Positions 37,617 to 45,460 of a stretch of DNA of 64,000 nucleotides are shown one piece after another (positions within the stretch are counted from its first letter, which is position 1; every line of letters begins with the position of its first letter). Under the pieces are notes generated by a model, which saw only the letters and a list, made by a program, of their open reading frames with translations, searched no databases and was not told the DNA's origin. The DNA lies in assembly GCA_035518375.1 (NCBI GenBank), contig DATIXQ010000026.1:8507-72506 (forward strand). The letters run 5' to 3'. The stretch comes from DATJLY01 sp035518375 (GTDB lineage Bacteria > Pseudomonadota > Alphaproteobacteria > ATCC43930 > CGMCC-115725). Both the position numbers and the translations under genes were made by a program.

Positions 37617-38639
37617 ATGCGTCATTTCGTCGATAAAGCGCACATCTTTCTGGGCGCGCTCGTGGCCGCGGCGCTGTCGAGCCAGGCGCTCGCCGACGAT
37701 TACGGCCGCATGAACGTCCTCGAGGAAAACGACTCTCTCTATTTCCACACCGACAAGCATTACACGCAGGGGGTGCGATTCTCCTATCTAGCGCCGTCGG
37801 TGAAGCCGGGCGATTCTTTCGACCGACCGTTCGATTATCTTTCCGCCTATACGCCGATCTTCGCCGCCAATTCGGTCGACCGCCGTTATGTCTTGCTGTT
37901 CGGCCAGAGCATTTTCACGCCGGATGATCTTCAGCTTCGCCCGCCTGACCCGCGCGACCGGCCGTATGGCGGCTGGCTTTATGGCGGCGTGAGCCTCCTG
38001 CAGCGCGACGGCGACGACTCGCTCGAGAATCTCGAGCTCGATGCCGGGATCATCGGCCCCGGCGCGCTCGGCAAGCAGATCCAGAACGACTGGCACCAGT
38101 TCATCGACATCCACCAGGCACAGGGCTGGTCCGACCAGATCCAGAACGAGCCGGGCGCCACGCTCACCTATCAGCGCCTGTGGCGTCTGCCGATCGCGGG
38201 CGGCGACGCATTCGGTATCGACGCCGTACCGGAGGCAGGCGCCACGGTCGGCAACGTGTTCGATTTCGGCGAACTCGGCGGCATGCTGCGCATCGGCAGC
38301 GGGCTCGGCGCCGATTATGGCCCGCCGCGCGTACGCCCGGCGCTTTCGGGCACCGACTATTTCGACAGCACCCGCGCCGGCGACGGGCTCGGCGGCTATT
38401 TCTACATTGGCACGCAAGGCCGTGTCGTTGGCCGCAACATCTTTCTCGACGGCAACTCGTTCCGCCAAAGTCCGAGCGTCGATCACAGGGTGTTCGTTGG
38501 TGATGTGGAGACCGGCTTCGCGCTGTTCTGGTCACGCCGCGTCCGTGCCGACTTCAGCGTCACGGAACGCAGCAAGGAGTTTGTCGGCCAGCACTCGCCG
38601 GACGTCATCGGCGCTGCCGCGCTCTCCTTCTCGCTCTGA
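37617..38639 (+). CDS. LpxR-like outer-membrane lipid A deacylase (DUF2219)
   Basis: A 340-residue outer-membrane barrel protein. A signal peptide (~1-26, ending ALAD) precedes the family start ENDSLYFHTDKHYTQGVRFSYL-type segment; the middle has RPYGGWLYGGV and the end RSKEFVGQHSPDVIGAAALSFSL-type beta-signal with a final Phe-Ser-Leu. LpxR removes the 3' acyloxyacyl chain of lipid A, which lowers immune recognition. Whether this relative acts on the host's own lipid A is inference. It stands alone between a small gene and a GMC oxidoreductase. Confidence 0.85.
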   Translation: MRHFVDKAHIFLGALVAAALSSQALADDYGRMNVLEENDSLYFHTDKHYTQGVRFSYLAPSVKPGDSFDRPFDYLSAYTPIFAANSVDRRYVLLFGQSIFTPDDLQLRPPDPRDRPYGGWLYGGVSLLQRDGDDSLENLELDAGIIGPGALGKQIQNDWHQFIDIHQAQGWSDQIQNEPGATLTYQRLWRLPIAGGDAFGIDAVPEAGATVGNVFDFGELGGMLRIGSGLGADYGPPRVRPALSGTDYFDSTRAGDGLGGYFYIGTQGRVVGRNIFLDGNSFRQSPSVDHRVFVGDVETGFALFWSRRVRADFSVTERSKEFVGQHSPDVIGAAALSFSL

Positions 38640-38687
38640 GCCGCAGTTTGATTTCCGCCCGTGCGCAAAATGCTCTAAGGACGCGGC

Positions 38688-40334
38688 ATGGCGCGGGGGA
38701 ACGGCGGTCTCAAGACCTATGATTATGTGATCGTCGGCGCCGGCTCGGCCGGCTGCACGCTCGCGCATCGCCTGAGCGAGGACGGCGAGACCCGCGTGCT
38801 CGTGCTCGAGGCCGGCGGCTGGGACCGTGATCCGCTCATCGCGCTGCCACTCGGCTGGGGCCGCATCCTCGAGCGGCGGCTCCACGACTGGATGTATTTC
38901 ACCGAGCCCGAGCCCGGGCTTGACGACCGCCGCATCGAGTGCGCGCGCGGCAAGGTCGTGGGCGGGACCTCGTCGATCAACGCCATGGCCTATGTGCGCG
39001 GGCATCGCGCCGACTACGACCGCTGGGCGGCCTCGGGCCTGCCATCCTGGTCCTACGCGCGGCTCCTTCCCTATTTCCGGCGGCAGGAATCGTGGGAGGG
39101 CGGCGCCAGCGAATATCGCGGCGCGGGCGGCCCGCTCGCGACCATGCGCGCGCGCTATGACGATCCGCTCGTCGCAGCGTGCCTCGCGGCGGGCGAGGCG
39201 GCGGGCTTTCCGCGCACTGACGACTACAATGGCGCGCAGCAAGAAGGCTTTGCGCCCTTGCAACACACGATCCGCGGCGGCCGGCGCTGCAGCGCCGCCG
39301 TGGCTTACCTGCGGCCTGCGCTCGCGCGACGGAATCTCGCGGTCATCGTCGATGCGCATGCGGCGCGCATCGTGCTCGAGTCGGGCCGCGCCGTCGGCGT
39401 CGAGTACGTGGCGGGCGGTGCGAGCGTCATCGCCCGCGCCGAGCGCGAGGTGATCCTTGCCGCGGGCGTCGTCAACTCGCCGCAGCTCCTGATGCTGTCG
39501 GGCATCGGCGATCCGGAAACGCTCGCTGCGCAAGGCATCCGCACGGCCGTTGAGCTGCCAGGCGTCGGCTGCAATTTGCAGGACCATGTCGCCGCGGTCG
39601 TCGACTGCCGCCGCCACGACACCGGCCCCTTCGCCCGCGCGCTGCGTGCCGACCGCTTCGCCGTAGAGCTCTCCCGCGCATGGTTCTGGGGCACGGGCCT
39701 TGCCGCCGATCCGCCGAGCGGCTGGACTGCCTTCCTCAAGAGCACGCCCGATGCGGCGCTGCCCGACATCCAGATCCTGTTCCGCGCCGCACCCGGAGAC
39801 GCGCGCCCTTATCTCGCGCCGCGCCCGCCCTTCGTTGATGGATTTTCCTTCCGCGCCGTGCTGCTCCGGCCCAAAAGCCGCGGGCGGCTCGTTCTCGCGA
39901 GCGCCGATCCCAACGCACCGCCGCGCATCCACGAGAATTTCCTCGGCGAAGAGGACGACCGGCGCACGCTGCGCGCCGGTCTTCGTCTCGTCTGCGAGGT
40001 TGCGCGCCAGGCGCCGCTTCGGCCCTTCGTCGCGTCGCGGATTGCGCCCGCGCCCGACGGCGAGGGCGACGCAGCACTCGACGCCTATATCCGCGCCACC
40101 GCGACGACCGCGCACCATCCGCTCGGCACCTGCAAGATGGGGGCCGATTCGGACCCGCTTGCGGTCGTCGATCCCGAGCTGCGCGTGCGCGGGGTCGAGC
40201 GGCTTCGCGTCGTCGATGCCTCGGTCATGCCCGACCTCGTCGGCGGCAATATCAACGCCGCTATCATCGCCATCGCCGAGAAGGCCGCCGACCTCATTCG
40301 CGGCCGCCGTCCGCCGCCGCCCGCGCCGGTCTAG
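38688..40334 (+). CDS. GMC-family FAD oxidoreductase (choline dehydrogenase-like)
   Basis: A 548-residue flavoenzyme. The FAD-binding site VIVGAGSAGCTLAHRLSED is at the N-terminus, the GMC signature 1 is ARGKVVGGTSSINAM, and signature 2 is GVVNSPQLLMLSGIG. The active-site His is in TTAHHPLGTCKMG with the FAD loop VVDASVMPDLVGGNINA near the end. Members oxidise choline, long-chain or aromatic alcohols; the substrate here is open. It lies 82 bases before the DAHP synthase gene. Confidence 0.93.
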   Translation: MARGNGGLKTYDYVIVGAGSAGCTLAHRLSEDGETRVLVLEAGGWDRDPLIALPLGWGRILERRLHDWMYFTEPEPGLDDRRIECARGKVVGGTSSINAMAYVRGHRADYDRWAASGLPSWSYARLLPYFRRQESWEGGASEYRGAGGPLATMRARYDDPLVAACLAAGEAAGFPRTDDYNGAQQEGFAPLQHTIRGGRRCSAAVAYLRPALARRNLAVIVDAHAARIVLESGRAVGVEYVAGGASVIARAEREVILAAGVVNSPQLLMLSGIGDPETLAAQGIRTAVELPGVGCNLQDHVAAVVDCRRHDTGPFARALRADRFAVELSRAWFWGTGLAADPPSGWTAFLKSTPDAALPDIQILFRAAPGDARPYLAPRPPFVDGFSFRAVLLRPKSRGRLVLASADPNAPPRIHENFLGEEDDRRTLRAGLRLVCEVARQAPLRPFVASRIAPAPDGEGDAALDAYIRATATTAHHPLGTCKMGADSDPLAVVDPELRVRGVERLRVVDASVMPDLVGGNINAAIIAIAEKAADLIRGRRPPPPAPV

Positions 40335-40416
40335 CGTTCGCGCGGGAAAGCCGCTATTTCTTGGGCAGTTGACCGGAGATTCTAAGCGGGCGCGCGAGGC
40401 CCGCAGGACGGACCTT

Positions 40417-41811
40417 ATGGCCGAGAGATGGACACCTGATAGCTGGCGCGGCAAGCCCATTCGCCAGGCGCCCGACTATCCCGACGAAGCGGGCGTGAAG
40501 GCGGTCGAGCAGACGCTGCGCAACTACCCGCCTTTGGTCTTCGCCGGCGAGGCGCGCCGGCTCAAGGCGTCGCTCGCCGAGGTGGCGGGGGGGCGTGCCT
40601 TCCTGTTGCAGGGCGGGGACTGCGCCGAAAGCTTCGCCGAGTTCCATCCCAACAACATCCGCGACACGTTCCGCGTGCTCCTGCAGATGGCGGTGGTACT
40701 GACTTATGGCGCGGCCTGCCCGGTGGTGAAGGTCTCGCGCATGGCCGGGCAGTTCGCCAAGCCCCGCACGTCCGACACCGAGACGCAGAACGGCGTGACC
40801 TTGCCCGCCTATCGCGGCGACAGCATCAACGGCATGGAGTTCAGCGCCGAGGCGCGCAAGCCCGATCCCAAGCGCATGATCCAGGCTTACAGCCAATCAG
40901 CGGCGACCTTGAATTTGCTGCGCGCTTTCGCGCAGGGCGGCTACGCCGATCTCCACCGCGTCCACAGCTGGAACCAGGGCTTTGTCGCCTCGAGCCCGGC
41001 CGGCGAGCGCTATCAGGAGCTTGCCGATCGACTGACCGAGACGCTCGACTTCATGGCGGCATGTGGCCTCACCTCGGAAACGACGCCGCAGATCCGCGAG
41101 ACCGATCTCTTCACCTCGCACGAAGCGCTGCTGCTGCCGTTCGAGGAGGCGATGACGCGCGTCGATTCGACGACGGGCGACTGGTACGACGTTTCGGCGC
41201 ACATGCTCTGGATCGGAGACCGCACGCGGCAATATGACGGCGCGCATGTCGAGTTCATGCGCGGGGTGAAGAATCCGTTGGGCCTCAAATGCGGGCCGAC
41301 GCTCGAGACCTCGGACTTGCTGCGTTTGATCGAGCGCCTCGATCCCGAGAACGAGCCGGGCCGGCTCGTCCTCATCGTGCGCATGGGCTACGACAAGGTC
41401 GAGACGAAGCTCCCGCCCTTGATCCGCGCCGTCACGCGCGAGGGGCGCAACATCGTGTGGTGCTGCGATCCGATGCATGGCAACACCATCGTGTCCTCGA
41501 CCGGCTACAAGACACGCGCGGTTGACCGCATCCTCGCCGAGGTCAAAGGCTTCTTTGCCGCGCACGATGCTGAGGGCACCCATGCGGGCGGAATCCACGT
41601 CGAGATGACCGGGCAGGACGTGACCGAATGTATCGGCGGCGCGCAGGCGATCACGGAGAGCGGGCTCGCCGACCGCTATCACACGCATTGCGATCCGCGG
41701 CTCAATGCGAGCCAGTCGCTCGAGCTCGCGTTTCTCATCGCCGAGGCGCTGAAGCGCCGGCGCGTCGCCGAGACGCGGCGGCGGGCGGTCGCCGCGGCGG
41801 CGGCGTCCTAG
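40417..41811 (+). CDS. Class II 3-deoxy-7-phosphoheptulonate (DAHP) synthase
   Basis: A 464-residue class II (plant-type) DAHP synthase that joins PEP and erythrose-4-phosphate at the entry of the shikimate pathway. Signatures are FLLQGGDCAESF, KVSRMAGQFAKPRT, HRVHSWNQGFV, WIGDRTRQ, NPLGLKCGP and WCCDPMHGNT, and HVEMTGQDVTEC. The ATG at 40,417 was chosen; the frame is open further back through the GMC gene, but that part is a shadow. The class differs from the E. coli AroF/G/H type. It pairs functionally with aroQ at 8.4 kb. Confidence 0.96.
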   Translation: MAERWTPDSWRGKPIRQAPDYPDEAGVKAVEQTLRNYPPLVFAGEARRLKASLAEVAGGRAFLLQGGDCAESFAEFHPNNIRDTFRVLLQMAVVLTYGAACPVVKVSRMAGQFAKPRTSDTETQNGVTLPAYRGDSINGMEFSAEARKPDPKRMIQAYSQSAATLNLLRAFAQGGYADLHRVHSWNQGFVASSPAGERYQELADRLTETLDFMAACGLTSETTPQIRETDLFTSHEALLLPFEEAMTRVDSTTGDWYDVSAHMLWIGDRTRQYDGAHVEFMRGVKNPLGLKCGPTLETSDLLRLIERLDPENEPGRLVLIVRMGYDKVETKLPPLIRAVTREGRNIVWCCDPMHGNTIVSSTGYKTRAVDRILAEVKGFFAAHDAEGTHAGGIHVEMTGQDVTECIGGAQAITESGLADRYHTHCDPRLNASQSLELAFLIAEALKRRRVAETRRRAVAAAAAS

Positions 41812-41842
41812 GGGGTAAGTGGCCCGCGAGGATCGTCGTGCC

Positions 41843-42964
41843 ATGAGCCTCGATCCCGAGCAGCTGCGCCGCCAGACCGACAGCTATTTCCTCCGCACCA
41901 AGGAGATTGTGCGCCGCTTCGGCGACCGCGAGGCGACCTACGCGCTCTTCATGCGGCGCCCGGTCATCTGCACGCCACGCCTCATGGTCGAGTTTCTTGA
42001 GGAAACGGCCCGCGAGCGCGGCACTGAGTTCGCGATCGAGCTCATGTACAAGGAAGGTGAATGGGTCGGCGCCGGCGAGCCGATGGTGTATCTCACCGGC
42101 TCGCTTTATCACCTCGTCGATCTCGAGACGGTCTATCTCCAGAAGCTTGGGCCGCCCTGTGTCGCCGCCTACAACGCTTACGCCATGTGCGTGGATCTGC
42201 CGCGCACGGCGTTCCTCGCGATGGACGCGCGCCACTGCGCCGGCGCCGAGATGGCGGAGATGATGGCCTATGCCGCGGCCGTCGGCTCCGATGCGGCGCG
42301 GCGCGAGGTGGGTGCCGTGGGGTTCACCGGCAACGCGACCGCGGCGACCGCGCATTTCTTCGGCAACGAAACAGGGCGCGGGACGATGCCGCACGCGCTC
42401 ATCGGCTATGCCGGCTCGACCTTGCGCGCGGCCGAGATGTTCCACGAGACCTTTCCCGACGAGAACCTCACGGTGCTTGTCGATTATTTCGGCCGTGAAG
42501 TCACGGACGCGCTCGAAGTCTGCCGCCGCTTCCCCGATCTCGCGGCGGCAGGGAAGCTCGCCTTCCGCATCGACACGCATGGCGGCCGCTATGTGGAGGA
42601 GCTCGACCTGCAGCGCTCTTACGCCGTGCTCGAGAAGCACGCGCCGCGTGCCATCCGCTCCTACCGCAGCGAGCCGGAGCTGCGCTATCTCGTCGGCACC
42701 GGTGTCACCGCGGCCGCCGTCTGGCACGTGCGCCAGCGTCTCACCGAGGCGGGGTTTCCGGCGACGCGGATCGTCGCGAGCTCGGGCTTCACGCCGGCGA
42801 AATGCCGCATCATGGCGGTGGCGGACGCGCCAATCGACGTGGTCGGCACTGGCTCCTATCTCCCCGAGATCTGGACCGAGACTTATGCCACGTCCGATAT
42901 CGTCGCCTATGACGGGGTGCCGCTCGTCAAGGCGGGCCGCGAGTTCCTGGTGAAGAAGCGCTAG
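41843..42964 (+). CDS. pncB: Nicotinate phosphoribosyltransferase
   Basis: A 373-residue type II phosphoribosyltransferase that turns nicotinate into nicotinate mononucleotide in NAD salvage. Family marks are QTDSYFLRTKEIV, FVSxxR-type FMRRP, RHCAGAEMAEMMAY and GFTGNATAATAHF, GTMPHALIGYAG and ASSGFTPAKCRIM and a GTGSYLP phosphate loop. The start could also be a GTG at 41,819 behind AGGGGG; the ATG at 41,843 has GAGGA ten bases before it. The gene follows the DAHP synthase closely and precedes a flavin monooxygenase, with nadE 2.5 kb further on. Confidence 0.9.
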   Translation: MSLDPEQLRRQTDSYFLRTKEIVRRFGDREATYALFMRRPVICTPRLMVEFLEETARERGTEFAIELMYKEGEWVGAGEPMVYLTGSLYHLVDLETVYLQKLGPPCVAAYNAYAMCVDLPRTAFLAMDARHCAGAEMAEMMAYAAAVGSDAARREVGAVGFTGNATAATAHFFGNETGRGTMPHALIGYAGSTLRAAEMFHETFPDENLTVLVDYFGREVTDALEVCRRFPDLAAAGKLAFRIDTHGGRYVEELDLQRSYAVLEKHAPRAIRSYRSEPELRYLVGTGVTAAAVWHVRQRLTEAGFPATRIVASSGFTPAKCRIMAVADAPIDVVGTGSYLPEIWTETYATSDIVAYDGVPLVKAGREFLVKKR

Positions 42965-42973
42965 GGGGCCGAC

Positions 42974-44089
42974 GTGACAGCCCGCAACGCCACCATGTTC
43001 GACGGCAACCGCTTCAAGCTCGCGGTGTTCGGCTCGAACTGCTCGTCCGGGCGGGCTGCCACCAAGGTGCCCGAGCGCTGGGCCAACAGCTTCGCCGAGA
43101 ACGTGCGTCTGGCTCAGCTTGCCGACGACATCGGCATCGAATGCATGGTGCCGATCGGGCGCTGGAAGGGCTATGGCGGCGAGACCAATTTCGAGGGCGC
43201 GACGTTCGAGACCATCACCTGGGCGTGCGGGCTTCTGGCGGCGACGAAGCGCATCACTGTCTTCGGCACTGTGCACGTTCCGATCTTCCCGCCCGTGCTC
43301 GCGGCGAAGCAGATCGTCACTGCCGACCATATCGGCGAAGGACGCTTCGGCCTCAACATCGTGTGCGGCTGGAACCAGGACGAGTTCGACATGTTCGGGC
43401 TCGACCAAGACATACACGACGACCGCTATGCGCGCGGCAAGGAATGGCTCGACGTCATCCTGCGCATCTGGGGCGAGGACGCGCCGTTCGACTATGCCGG
43501 CAGCTACTACAAGCTCAAAGGCGTCGAGGGGCGGCCTATGCCGTGGGCCGGGCAGCGACCGATCCTGATGAATGCCGGCAATTCGCCCACGGGGCGCAAG
43601 TTCGGCGCCGATAATTGCGACATGGTGTTCGATCAGCCGCATGCGCTCGACCGCGCGAAGGAGCGCATCCTCGAGGTGCGCGCGTGGGCCAAGGCGCGCG
43701 GCGCAGCGGTGCAGGTGTTCACCTCGGGCGCCATCGTCTGCCGCCCGACGCAAAAGGAGGCCGACGAGTATTTCCGTCATTTCGCCGTCGAGGAGCGCGA
43801 CAACGGCGCGATCGACCGCATGTTCAGCCTTTATCTCAATCCCGCGAACCAGCGCACCATGACGCGCGAGGAGATCGAGAAGCTGCGCGCGCGCTATGGT
43901 GCGGGCTATGGCGGGCTCTTGGCCGTGGGCGATCCAGACGTCGTCGCGCGTGAGTTGCAGAAGCTCACCGAGGCGGGCTTCGACGGCTTCTGCTTCAGCT
44001 TCGTCAGCTATAACGACGAACTTCCATATTTCGCGCAGGAAGTGATCCCGCGCCTCGAGCGCATGGGCCTGCGCGTGCCCGCGCGCTGA
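42974..44089 (+). CDS. LLM-class flavin-dependent monooxygenase (SfnG/RutA/SsuD type)
   Basis: A 371-residue bacterial-luciferase-like TIM-barrel monooxygenase using FMNH2. Typical parts are WANSFAENVRLAQLADDIG, TVHVPIFPPVLAAKQI, GRFGLNIVCGWNQDEFDMFG and RPILMNAGNSPTGRKF. The closest named types oxidise sulfones, sulfonates or pyrimidines, and the substrate is not resolved. The start is a GTG at 42,974, nine bases after the nicotinate phosphoribosyltransferase stop; the tight spacing suggests one operon. A separate flavin reductase would be needed and is not nearby. Confidence 0.88.
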   Translation: MTARNATMFDGNRFKLAVFGSNCSSGRAATKVPERWANSFAENVRLAQLADDIGIECMVPIGRWKGYGGETNFEGATFETITWACGLLAATKRITVFGTVHVPIFPPVLAAKQIVTADHIGEGRFGLNIVCGWNQDEFDMFGLDQDIHDDRYARGKEWLDVILRIWGEDAPFDYAGSYYKLKGVEGRPMPWAGQRPILMNAGNSPTGRKFGADNCDMVFDQPHALDRAKERILEVRAWAKARGAAVQVFTSGAIVCRPTQKEADEYFRHFAVEERDNGAIDRMFSLYLNPANQRTMTREEIEKLRARYGAGYGGLLAVGDPDVVARELQKLTEAGFDGFCFSFVSYNDELPYFAQEVIPRLERMGLRVPAR

Positions 44090-44120
44090 AGGCGCGGAAA
44101 TTTGACGGCACTGGGCCGCC

Positions 44121-44134
44121 TTGATCTACCTCAA
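44121..44134. promoter_or_regulatory. FNR/FixK-like binding site before ligAB
   Basis: TTGATCTACCTCAA fits TTGA-N6-TCAA and matches the FNR/FixK consensus TTGAT-N4-ATCAA at 9 of 10 positions. Its centre is 44 bases from the ligA-like ATG, compatible with a class II activator site if the message is nearly leaderless. Confidence 0.4.
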
Positions 44135-44171
44135 GGCTTAGCCGTGCTGATTGCGTTTAGTTGGACGCATC

Positions 44172-44519
44172 ATGACTCGGCATCATCGGGAAATTCCTGG
44201 CACGCCGATCTTCGATGGCGAGGCGGCCGCACGGGGGTATGCCCTCAACCGCATGTGCTTCTCATTCAATAGCGCTGCGAACCGCGCGTCCTTTCTCGCC
44301 GACGAGGATGGTTACTGTGCGAAATACGGACTGTCGCCGGAGCAGCGCGATGCGGTGCGCAAGCGCGACGTGCTCGCCTTAATCGAGGCCGGCGGCAACA
44401 TCTATTACCTCGCGAAGCTTGCCGGCATCTTCGGGTTGGGCGTGCAAGATATTGGGGCGCAGCAGACCGGCATGAGCGTCGAGGCGTTCAAGGCGAAGCT
44501 TTTGGCAGCAGGAGCCTGA
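44172..44519 (+). CDS. ligA: Protocatechuate 4,5-dioxygenase alpha-subunit-like protein (LigA)
   Basis: A 115-residue LigA-type small subunit that caps the active site of extradiol dioxygenases. The text IPGTPIFDGEAAARGYALNRMCFSFN, GGNIYYLAKLAG and the QDIGAQQTGMS end match the family. The ATG at 44,172 is used; a TTG at 44,151 is in frame but gives an extra leader. The large subunit LigB follows after two bases. The pair has a visibly lower GC than neighbours, and no other meta-cleavage gene (ligC, ligI, ligJ) is near, so the real substrate may be another catechol or gallate-like compound. Confidence 0.85.
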   Translation: MTRHHREIPGTPIFDGEAAARGYALNRMCFSFNSAANRASFLADEDGYCAKYGLSPEQRDAVRKRDVLALIEAGGNIYYLAKLAGIFGLGVQDIGAQQTGMSVEAFKAKLLAAGA

Positions 44520-44521
44520 CC

Positions 44522-45364
44522 ATGGCACGGATCGTCGGCGGCCTTGCCACGTCTCATATCCCTTCGATCGGTGTCGCAATCGCAAAAGGGCTGCAGAGCG
44601 AACCCTATTGGCGGCCGTTCTTCGACGGTTTTCCGCCAGCACGCGCCTGGCTCGAGCGCCAGAAGCCGGATATCGCCGTGGTGATCTACAATGACCACGG
44701 CCTCAATTTCTTTCTCGATAAGCTGCCGACCTTTGCCGTGGGCGCGGCGGCGGAATATCAACATGCGGACGAAGGCTGGGGACTGCCTGTCTCGCGGCCG
44801 TTCGCCGGAGACACCGATTTCTCCTGGCACTTGATTAATAGTCTCGTTGATGACGAATTCGATGTGACGACCTGCCAGGAAATGCTGGTCGATCATGCCT
44901 TCACCATTCCGATGTCGCTGTTTTGGGCGGGAAATCGCCCGTGGCCCGTGCGCACGGTTCCGATCGCGGTCAATACTGTGCAGCATCCGTTGCCGTCGCC
45001 GGCGCGTTGCTTCAAGCTCGGCCAGACAATCGGCCGCGCCATTCGATCCTACGATAAGGCCGTGAAGGTCGTGGTGATCGGCACCGGCGGCCTGTCGCAT
45101 CAGCTCGACGGTACGCGCGCGGGCTTCATCAACAAGGAGTTCGATCTGATGTGTCTCGGCGCGCTGCCGCATCAGCCGGAGGTTCTGACGGAATATTCGA
45201 TTCTCGACCTCGTCGAACTTGCGGGCGCGCAGGGCGTGGAGTTCGTCAATTGGCTTGCGATGCGTGGCGCCCTTGGCGATCCCGTGACGGAGATTCACCG
45301 CAACTACCACATCCCGATCTCCAACACCGCGACAGGTTTGATGGTGCTGGAGTGCCCATCCTGA
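44522..45364 (+). CDS. ligB: Extradiol ring-cleavage dioxygenase, catalytic beta subunit (LigB)
   Basis: A 280-residue class III extradiol dioxygenase that opens protocatechuate-type rings at the 4,5 bond with Fe(II). The expected iron ligands are His12 (TSHIPS), His59 (YNDHGLNFF) and Glu240 (VEFVNW), and the base is His193 (GGLSHQLDG). All are in place and the length is normal. It is paired with LigA upstream. Homologues in isolation also cleave gallate or 3-O-methylgallate, so the exact substrate is open. Confidence 0.9.
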   Translation: MARIVGGLATSHIPSIGVAIAKGLQSEPYWRPFFDGFPPARAWLERQKPDIAVVIYNDHGLNFFLDKLPTFAVGAAAEYQHADEGWGLPVSRPFAGDTDFSWHLINSLVDDEFDVTTCQEMLVDHAFTIPMSLFWAGNRPWPVRTVPIAVNTVQHPLPSPARCFKLGQTIGRAIRSYDKAVKVVVIGTGGLSHQLDGTRAGFINKEFDLMCLGALPHQPEVLTEYSILDLVELAGAQGVEFVNWLAMRGALGDPVTEIHRNYHIPISNTATGLMVLECPS

Positions 45365-45460
45365 GATGCCGGGATTCGCCTTGGCGCATTCTCAATCGCC
45401 TGGTCACAACTGCCGTGGCTATTTGACGACGCTAGCCCTCCTTCCTACTTTCGAGGAAGG

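Noticed and set aside
41735..43780. A 681-codon frame antisense to the nicotinate phosphoribosyltransferase and flavin monooxygenase genes
   Set aside because: Shadow frame; both sense genes are clear.
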